The translations under genes and the position numbers were made by a program. DNA of 37,354 nt from HRBIN12 sp035762085 (GTDB lineage Bacteria; Actinomycetota; UBA4738; HRBIN12): assembly GCA_035762085.1 (NCBI GenBank), contig DASTPT010000083.1, forward strand, positions 1-37,354, in the 5' to 3' direction. Of the stretch, positions 31,847 through 37,354 are shown piece after piece. Within the stretch, counting starts at the first letter, position 1. Each line of letters begins with the position of its first letter. The notes under the pieces were generated by a model, which had not been told where the DNA came from, made no database searches, and saw only the letters and a program-made list of their open reading frames with translations.

Positions 31847-32949
31847 CTGGACACCTCCGCTCTCGCAACGGCTCGTTCGTAGTAGGACCCCGTCCGGTCG
31901 TCGAGCTCGCCGATCCCCCGTTCCAGGATCACCCGCATCACCGGCTCGATCTGGCCGCCGTAGACCTCCATGCACGCCCGAGGCTGCAGCGCGGGCCACG
32001 AGTAGCAGGCGAGCGCCACGCGCCGGTTCTTCGTCTCGATCGGAGGAGGCAACCGGTCGTACGCGGGGTCGTCGGGCATGAACACGTACTGGTCGAGGTT
32101 GCCCTCGGGGATCCCCTCGATGCCCTTCATCTTGGGCGGATCCGCCGTCATGTCGTAGGGGTCCACCGACAGGTCCAGGATCACGGCGTCCTGCGGCAGT
32201 GCGGCCACCCACTCGTTCGGGACGATCACGCGGGTGGGGTCCTGTCGCTGGGTCGCGTCGATCAGCAGATCGGTCTGTTCCAGGCGGGTGAGCATGTAGT
32301 TCTCGTGCCACGTGAGGTCGAAGTCGGCGACCGTGACCTCGACGCCCGGCACCCGCCGGGCCGCCATCTCCTCGCGCAGCCTCGGATCCCCGTAGCGCGT
32401 CGCCGCCCGGATCGCGTGGGCGCCGACGGCCCCGGCTCCCAGACAGGTCACCCGCAGCGGTCGGCGGCTCGGGTGGGCGAACCGTGGGTGGACCTTCGCG
32501 ATCTCCTTGAACGCCTCGCGCACGCCGTTCCAGCCGACCGCCTCGACGTTCTGGACCAGGCGCGTGCCGCGGTCGTCGGTGACGCCGTCGAGGCTCACGC
32601 CGTGGATCCCGAGCTCCGAGAGCAGCTCGACCCGCTCGGGGCGGGTCTGCAGGTGCAGCATGGAGACCAGGATCGTCCCCGGGCGGAGGAGGCGGACGAC
32701 GTCCCTGCCCGGATACCGGAGCACGACCACCACGTCCTGGGCGAGGCATTCCTCGTAGGATCCGACGCGGCACCTGCTGGACGCCCGCAGGTAGCTGGCG
32801 ACATCCACCCCCATCCCGGAGCCGTAGCCGTCCTCGACCACGATCTCGCCGGCTCCGTGGCGGTCGAGGAACGAGACGAGTGGCGGAAGGAAGTCACGGC
32901 GCTCGCCGGCCTCCTTGTGCATGCGGGGCAGCCCGATGGACAACGCCAT
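31822..32949 (-). CDS. Alanine dehydrogenase/transhydrogenase-like protein, copy 1
   Basis: A 375-residue paralogue of the next gene, first in the pair. Blocks in common are GLPRMHKEAGERRDFLP, GSGMG, MLHL.TRPERV and EGIP.GNLDQ.VFMPDDPA. The Rossmann loop here is LGAGAVGAHAIRAATRYG, closer to the consensus GxGxxG. Other parts differ, such as FDLTWHENYMLTRLEQTDLL, so the two probably form a heteromer or act on different substrates. The ATG at 32949 follows GGGGGAG closely. No palindromic site was found in the short gap upstream (32950-33011). Confidence 0.86.
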   Translation of the reverse strand: MALSIGLPRMHKEAGERRDFLPPLVSFLDRHGAGEIVVEDGYGSGMGVDVASYLRASSRCRVGSYEECLAQDVVVVLRYPGRDVVRLLRPGTILVSMLHLQTRPERVELLSELGIHGVSLDGVTDDRGTRLVQNVEAVGWNGVREAFKEIAKVHPRFAHPSRRPLRVTCLGAGAVGAHAIRAATRYGDPRLREEMAARRVPGVEVTVADFDLTWHENYMLTRLEQTDLLIDATQRQDPTRVIVPNEWVAALPQDAVILDLSVDPYDMTADPPKMKGIEGIPEGNLDQYVFMPDDPAYDRLPPPIETKNRRVALACYSWPALQPRACMEVYGGQIEPVMRVILERGIGELDDRTGSYYERAVARAEVSRWRAVRGR

Positions 32950-33011
32950 GGCTCCCCCACGCTACCGCGTCCCGCGCACGCACGCGTCTCGCGACGTGCG
33001 ACGGATCCACG

Positions 33012-34649
33012 TCAATCCAGCACGTCGAAGTACGTCACGACCGCGAGTACTCCCGCGACCACCAGACCGATCGCAACGGCGGCCGTGAGGAGCACGCGAC
33101 TGGCGCTCCACCGCTGGATGGAGATCCTCTCGTGCGGGGGCGCGAGCGCCTTGAAGCGTCCGATGAGATCCCGGTCGTCCTGCTTCAGGTGCCGCTGGAG
33201 CTCGGTGGGGATCGCCATCCCCTGCGCGGCCGCGAACGCCTCGCCGATCTCCTCCGGGGTGAAGTACGCGAGCGCTCGCTCGTACACACGCTCCGGGTCG
33301 GAGCGCAGTGCCAGCACGAGCATCATGTTCGCGAGGTCCACCGCCTGGCGCCACGGGGACGGGCGGATCTCCAGTCCCGAGACGTCGATGACCTGGATCC
33401 GCCCGTCGACGACGAGCAGGTTCGCCGGCTTGATGTCGCGATGCGCCAGTCCCGCGTCCCAGAGCCGACGCACCAGCGCCAGCCCGTCGTCGATCACCCG
33501 GTCCGTGACGTCCGCGTGCCCGAGCGTCTGCGCCCCCTCGAAGAACTCCGTGGCGAGCAGGTACTCACGGTGCGGCGTGAGCTCCACGATGCCGTACGTG
33601 TGGGCCACGTCGAACCCCTCGTCGTCGAGGAGACGGAGCGCGTAGTCCTCGTACTCGATGAGCTTCCGAACGGAGGTGAACGTCGTTTCGTCCTCGAGCC
33701 GCCCGTACATGATCGTGCGGCCGATCCGGTACCAGCGATCGGATCGGACGTGGCTCGTCGCGAGGATCTTCCCGAACAGGCGTTGGCCGTCGGCCGCCGT
33801 CATGAGCAGCGGCGTGGAACCGCCCGATCCCTCCTGTCCGAAGGGCTTCACCTCCGTGATCTCCAGCCCGAGCTGCGCCCTCATCGCGTCGACGACCGCC
33901 CGCGTCCGGGCGCCGGCGAGCTCGAGGTGTGCGGCGCTCCCCCCGCGCCGGTAGGACACCGGGAAGGACTCGTCCGGGGCGAGCCATCCGTAGACGACCG
34001 CGGCCACGCCGAACCCGAGCAGCAACGAGTACAGGCCGGCGATCGGATACGTGCTCCCGAGCAACGCTCCCGAGGCCGTCACGAGCAGGCCGAGGACGAC
34101 CGCACCGCTCACCGCTCGGATCCGGACCCGCCCCGCGGGCGCGAGGCTCATCACCATCGCGCCGAGCGTGATCGCCATCGACGCGATGTCGGAGGCGGGG
34201 AAGTAGTAGGCGCCGCTCGCCGGGGCGACGATCACGTCGATGTCGGGCACCGGCAGCGAGAAGCGCACGAGCGTCACGAGCACGTCCATCACGACGAAGC
34301 CGCCGAGCGCGACCGCCAGGTGTCGCCATCGGCGGAACGCGATCAGGACGACGGCGAGCGCCAGTCGGAGCAGCACGATGCCGGCCGCGGTCGCGAACCA
34401 CGCGAACACCCTGGCGAGGTCCACCAGCAGATCCGTCCGTAGGTCGGCCAGCGCCTCGAGCGTCGCCGGATCGGGCGGCTCGGCCGCGTACATCGCTCCC
34501 ACGAGGAGCCCGACGACGACGATCACGACGACCGCGACGACGAACTTCGTCCACCACACCGGACGGGGCAACGGGGGTGGTTCGCCCGACGGCCGACGAC
34601 GGACGCCGAAGCGACCCTTCCCCGCGGCCGACGGCGTCGACCCGCTCAT
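33012..34649 (-). CDS. Membrane protein kinase with degenerate PAP2-like N-terminus
   Basis: A 545-residue protein. Residues about 33-225 hold five or six helices with a PAP2-like plan: the PSGH motif is replaced by FPASDIASMAI (about 150-160) and the second motif by GSTYPIAGLYSLLLG, so the phosphatase His residues are missing. A kinase domain follows (about 260-500): nucleotide Lys in LFGKILA (294), catalytic loop HRDIKPANLL (403-412) and metal site VIDVSG (422-425) in place of DFG. This is the RIO/Bud32/LPS-kinase type. A last helix (WSASRVLLTAAVAIGLVVAG) closes the chain. The target could be a lipid, a sugar or a protein. Palindromic site 8 lies 177 nt upstream of the ATG at 34649. Confidence 0.85.
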   Translation of the reverse strand: MSGSTPSAAGKGRFGVRRRPSGEPPPLPRPVWWTKFVVAVVVIVVVGLLVGAMYAAEPPDPATLEALADLRTDLLVDLARVFAWFATAAGIVLLRLALAVVLIAFRRWRHLAVALGGFVVMDVLVTLVRFSLPVPDIDVIVAPASGAYYFPASDIASMAITLGAMVMSLAPAGRVRIRAVSGAVVLGLLVTASGALLGSTYPIAGLYSLLLGFGVAAVVYGWLAPDESFPVSYRRGGSAAHLELAGARTRAVVDAMRAQLGLEITEVKPFGQEGSGGSTPLLMTAADGQRLFGKILATSHVRSDRWYRIGRTIMYGRLEDETTFTSVRKLIEYEDYALRLLDDEGFDVAHTYGIVELTPHREYLLATEFFEGAQTLGHADVTDRVIDDGLALVRRLWDAGLAHRDIKPANLLVVDGRIQVIDVSGLEIRPSPWRQAVDLANMMLVLALRSDPERVYERALAYFTPEEIGEAFAAAQGMAIPTELQRHLKQDDRDLIGRFKALAPPHERISIQRWSASRVLLTAAVAIGLVVAGVLAVVTYFDVLD

Positions 34650-34826
34650 GCGTCCACCCGATAGCGCCGCGTCACTCTATCCGGGCGCTGCACTCGCCCG
34701 CGGTCTCCATCACACGAAGGCCTCCGTCGATCAGGGACCCGGCGCGTCTGCATGTCCTCCGCTCCGTGGGATCGTCGATCCGGCAAGCGTAGACCGCAGT
34801 CTGGGGCGGAGGCGAGCGGAGGTGCA

Positions 34827-34843
34827 TCCTCCCATCGGGATGA
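34827..34843 (-). promoter_or_regulatory. 17-bp palindromic site 8 (for the membrane kinase)
   Basis: Reads TCATCCCGATGGGAGGA toward the kinase. The downstream half is the most degenerate (AGGA), and the start codon is 177 nt away, so this is the weakest of the set. TACGCT on the minus strand near 34787-34792 could be a -10. Confidence 0.45.
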
Positions 34844-34870
34844 TGCGGCCAGGTTCACCGCGATCTCGTC

Positions 34871-35596
34871 TCAGTGACTTCCGGGTTCGGTGCCGGACAT
34901 GGCGGCTCGTCGCGTGTCCCGGCCGCTTCCCGTCTCCCGGCCCGCCCGAAGGCTGGTCCAGAGGATGTACACGCTGAGGATCAGAACCCACGCGGGTAGG
35001 AGGAGGCTCACCCAGGCTGTGAGACCCACACCGAACAGGAGCGTTACGGCGACGGCGTAGCCGGCAATGCCGAGCCACCGCGGGATGATCCTGGTTCGCA
35101 GCGCGATCGTGGTCGTCGACAGGATGAACACCGCACCCATCCGCATCGCGTAGATGTTCAGCACCGTGAACGTGATCCTTCGGCCGAGCGCCCATTGGTC
35201 AGGCGACGGGGTATGCCCGGCCTCGATGGCCGGATCCGCGAGCACCCCTCCCGCGACGGCGGCCGCCACGAACAGCATGGCGATGAAGAGCAGGCCGCTG
35301 CCGAGGAACACCGTTGCGAAGAATCGGTCCTCGTGTTGTCCGATCCGGTCACGCACGACGCCGATGAACCAGAGGAACGCGATCCCTGCGAATGGGACGA
35401 GGTTCAGCGCGACGGTGACGGCGGCACGCCTGGTCCCATCGGTCAGCCACGCTCCCGCCTCGGTTGCTTCGGAAGGCACCGAGAGGCGGATGAGGACGAG
35501 GGCAGCCGCGAGCAAGAGCGAGAAGAGGATCCCGGCAGCCGCGGCCGCGCGCGGCGCTCGAAGCGCGGCGGGCGTGAGCACCGGTCCGTGATCCAT
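34871..35596 (-). CDS. Polytopic membrane protein, family unknown
   Basis: A 241-residue membrane protein with about six helices: AAAAAGILFSLLLAAALVLI, VALNLVPFAGIAFLWFIGVV, FLGSGLLFIAMLFVAAAVAG, VLNIYAMRMGAVFILSTTTI, PRWLGIAGYAVAVTLLFGVG and LTAWVSLLLPAWVLILSVYI. A cytosolic loop VRDRIGQHEDRFFATV lies after the second. No family is named with confidence. The ATG at 35596 is preferred over the in-frame start at 35695 because AGGGAAGG precedes it and the extra 33 residues look random. Palindromic site 9 lies 105 nt upstream. Confidence 0.78.
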   Translation of the reverse strand: MDHGPVLTPAALRAPRAAAAAGILFSLLLAAALVLIRLSVPSEATEAGAWLTDGTRRAAVTVALNLVPFAGIAFLWFIGVVRDRIGQHEDRFFATVFLGSGLLFIAMLFVAAAVAGGVLADPAIEAGHTPSPDQWALGRRITFTVLNIYAMRMGAVFILSTTTIALRTRIIPRWLGIAGYAVAVTLLFGVGLTAWVSLLLPAWVLILSVYILWTSLRAGRETGSGRDTRRAAMSGTEPGSH

Positions 35597-35701
35597 GGCT
35601 CGCCTTCCCTCGGTTCGGTTCCCTGCGCCTAGGATCGCGGGCAGGCGCGGAACCTCCAGCCAGCGCAGAACGCAAGGTAGGGATACGCCGGACACCGGTC
35701 A

Positions 35702-35718
35702 TCATGCGGATGGCATGA
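35702..35718 (-). promoter_or_regulatory. 17-bp palindromic site 9 (for the polytopic membrane protein)
   Basis: Reads TCATGCCATCCGCATGA toward the gene at 35596, preceded by AA. Both half-sites are perfect TCAT/ATGA. It lies in the 260-bp gap 35597-35856, which shows no other gene. Confidence 0.6.
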
Positions 35719-35856
35719 TTCGGGGACGAGCACACAGCCCAGTCTCGGGACCATGGCTCGTGTGGAGGACGGGCCGACCGCGCCGCCGCTGCCCCCGGAT
35801 CCACATGCCCGCCCCTGGTGACGGTGGACCGCTCCTTCCCGCTGCGACGACTCCCC

Positions 35857-37354
35857 TCAGTCGATCTCGACGACTGGCCCCCGTCGGTCGCGTCGCCGGA
35901 TGACGACCTTGATCAGCTCCTCGACCAGCACGAGGCTCGCCGCCAGCCCGACGCAGATCGACCATTGCGCGAAGCTCAGGCCGACCGTGTCCAGGATCCG
36001 CTGCAGGAAGCCGAGCGCCGTGGCGGCGACGATCGCGAGCAGCGCCGTCCCGTAGCGTCGGAGCTGCGTGGGTCCGGGGATCGCGTCGCGATCGAAGATC
36101 GTGTTCCGCTGATCGCGCGCCATCAGGCCGGCCACGAGGTGGAACAGCGAGAGCGTCGTCAGGAGCATCGTGGATGCGACGGCGACGCTGTACTGCGTCT
36201 CCCCGATCTGGTAGGCCACCAGGCCGCCGACGGTCATCACGAACCCCTGCACGCACAGGCGCACCCAGTTCGCCGCCGACAGCACCGGCGCCCCGACCGG
36301 TCGCGGCGCCCGGGCCATCAAGCCCGGGGTCGGCTCGTCGAAGCCGAGCGCGACCGCGATCGGGATGTCGACGATCATGTTCAGCCAGATGATCTGGACG
36401 GGGTTCAGCGGGATCCCGCCCGCGATGCTGAAGATGCCCGCGCCGAGGAAGATCGCGATGTAGGCGACCAGCGTGGACATCTGGAACCGCAGGTACTTCA
36501 GCAGGTTGTCGTAGAGCCCCCGACCGTACTCGACGGCGTTCACGATCGTGGCGAAGTTGTCGTCGGTGAGGATCATCACCGCGGCCTCCTTGGAGACCTC
36601 GGTGCCGGTGATGCCCATCGCGACGCCGATATCGGCCGCCTTGAGCGCTGGCGCGTCGTTCACGCCGTCCCCCGTCATGGCGACGATGTTGTCCTGCCGC
36701 TGGAGGAGCCGAACGAGGCGGATCTTGTCCTCTGGTGCCACGCGGGCGACCACGCCGATGTCGTCGAGCTGCCCGAGGAGCTCCTCGTCGCTCATCGCCG
36801 CGAACTCCGAGCCGCTGATGGCCCGACCCTCGATCCCCAGCTCGCGGGCGATCGCACCGGCCGTCACCGCGTGGTCGCCGGTGATCATCCGGACGCGGAT
36901 CCCGGCGCTCTTGCACTCGGCGATCGCGTCCCTCGCCTCGGCACGCGGCGGGTCGACGATCCCGACCATCGCGAGGAACGTGAGCCCCTCGACCAGGCCG
37001 AGCAGCTCACCGCTCGGATCGAACGTCGCGGGATCGAAGTCACGCCTGGCGACGACCATCACGCGCTCGCCGGACCGCCCCATCCGCTCGTTGATCTCCA
37101 GGGCGAAGGATCGGTTCTCGTCGGTGATCGGGATCACGGTCCCGTCGGGGTGGAGGTACGAGCCCGACCGCGAGATGAGCACGTCGGGCGCGCCCTTCAC
37201 GAAGGTTCGGATGACCGGCCGACCGTCCGTGCCGGTCATCTCGTGGAACGTCGCCATGAACTTGTAGTCGGAGTCGAACGGGACCTCGGCGACCCGCGGA
37301 TACGTCGCGCGGGTCTCCTCGAGGTTGAGCCCGCCCTTCGCCGCGAGCACGATC
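35857..37354 (-). CDS. P2-type cation-transporting ATPase, C-terminal half (cut by window edge)
   Basis: The last 498 residues of a P2-type (Ca2+/Mg2+/Na+-like) ATPase. Visible parts: nucleotide-domain motif FVKGAPDVLI, MVGIVDPPRAEARDAI, phosphatase loop MITGDHAVTAGAIARELGIE, RVAPEDKIRLVRLLQ, and the hinge MTGDGVNDAPALKAADIGVAMG read in two parts. Then come six helices: YLRFQMSTLVAYIAIFLGAG, IPLNPVQIIWLNMIVDIPIA, and two more pairs. The DKTGT phosphorylation site and the first helices lie beyond the window. P2 pumps with NPVQIIWLN...D in TM6 carry divalent ions or Na+. Its promoter is outside the window, so a palindromic site cannot be checked. Confidence 0.95.
   Translation of the reverse strand, partial: IVLAAKGGLNLEETRATYPRVAEVPFDSDYKFMATFHEMTGTDGRPVIRTFVKGAPDVLISRSGSYLHPDGTVIPITDENRSFALEINERMGRSGERVMVVARRDFDPATFDPSGELLGLVEGLTFLAMVGIVDPPRAEARDAIAECKSAGIRVRMITGDHAVTAGAIARELGIEGRAISGSEFAAMSDEELLGQLDDIGVVARVAPEDKIRLVRLLQRQDNIVAMTGDGVNDAPALKAADIGVAMGITGTEVSKEAAVMILTDDNFATIVNAVEYGRGLYDNLLKYLRFQMSTLVAYIAIFLGAGIFSIAGGIPLNPVQIIWLNMIVDIPIAVALGFDEPTPGLMARAPRPVGAPVLSAANWVRLCVQGFVMTVGGLVAYQIGETQYSVAVASTMLLTTLSLFHLVAGLMARDQRNTIFDRDAIPGPTQLRRYGTALLAIVAATALGFLQRILDTVGLSFAQWSICVGLAASLVLVEELIKVVIRRRDRRGPVVEID

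Noticed and set aside
1..37354. CRISPR arrays, insertion sequences, integrases, attachment sites or phage genes
   Set aside because: No regular direct repeats with spacers, no transposase or integrase motifs and no terminal inverted repeats were seen.

Overview
This is GC-rich chromosomal DNA from a bacterium, most likely a member of the Actinomycetota. Pointers are an F420-type PPOX oxidoreductase, an F420H2:NADP oxidoreductase-like gene, frequent GTG starts, and actinobacterial families such as DUF7144, DUF6325, PLDc_N-SHOCT and the nonapeptide-repeat/RDD pair. Genus and class cannot be read from the sequence. No phage, insertion sequence, CRISPR array or rRNA was seen.

Region 1 (1-6.6 kb) is housekeeping and small enzymes. 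It holds the start of tuf (EF-Tu), tRNA-Met(CAT), a PRC-barrel protein, a PNPOx-like flavoprotein, a stand-alone HTH protein and a cupin. These are followed by a minus-strand run of dinB, a PPOX-class oxidoreductase and a TolB-like propeller whose signal-peptide region carries an apparent 1-nt frameshift. Then come a small hypothetical gene, tRNA-Thr(GGT), a NarL-type response regulator and a secreted protein.

Region 2 (6.7-14.5 kb) is one long plus-strand run of envelope and stress genes: a DUF192 lipoprotein, a CxxC protein, HdeD, YihY/BrkB, a nonapeptide-repeat protein coupled to an RDD membrane protein, a HAD-GH65 fusion and a universal stress protein.

Region 3 (14.6-37.4 kb) looks like a stress or dormancy island. 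It has two DUF7144 membrane proteins, two PLDc_N-SHOCT paralogues, a large MalT/LAL-type LuxR regulator, a DUF1269-arylsulfatase fusion, a DUF6325 operon with a 53-aa basic protein and a cation/proton antiporter, a CMD-family protein, an AI-2E-type transporter, a radical-SAM sulfatase maturase with a SEC-C tail, a SulP-STAS anion transporter, an NADP-binding reductase, two alanine-dehydrogenase-like genes, a membrane kinase with a degenerate PAP2-like module, a polytopic membrane protein and the C-terminal half of a P2-type cation ATPase.

The main discovery candidate is a 17-bp interrupted palindrome found nine times in the intergenic gaps of region 3 and in none of the gaps of region 1 or 2. 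Read toward the gene it would control, each copy begins TCATCC or TCATGC, has CGG or a close relative in the middle, and ends in ATGA or a variant. In two divergent gaps there are two copies, one per gene. The sulfatase, its maturase and the SulP transporter each have one. I infer one shared regulator, with the LAL protein encoded inside the island as the first candidate.
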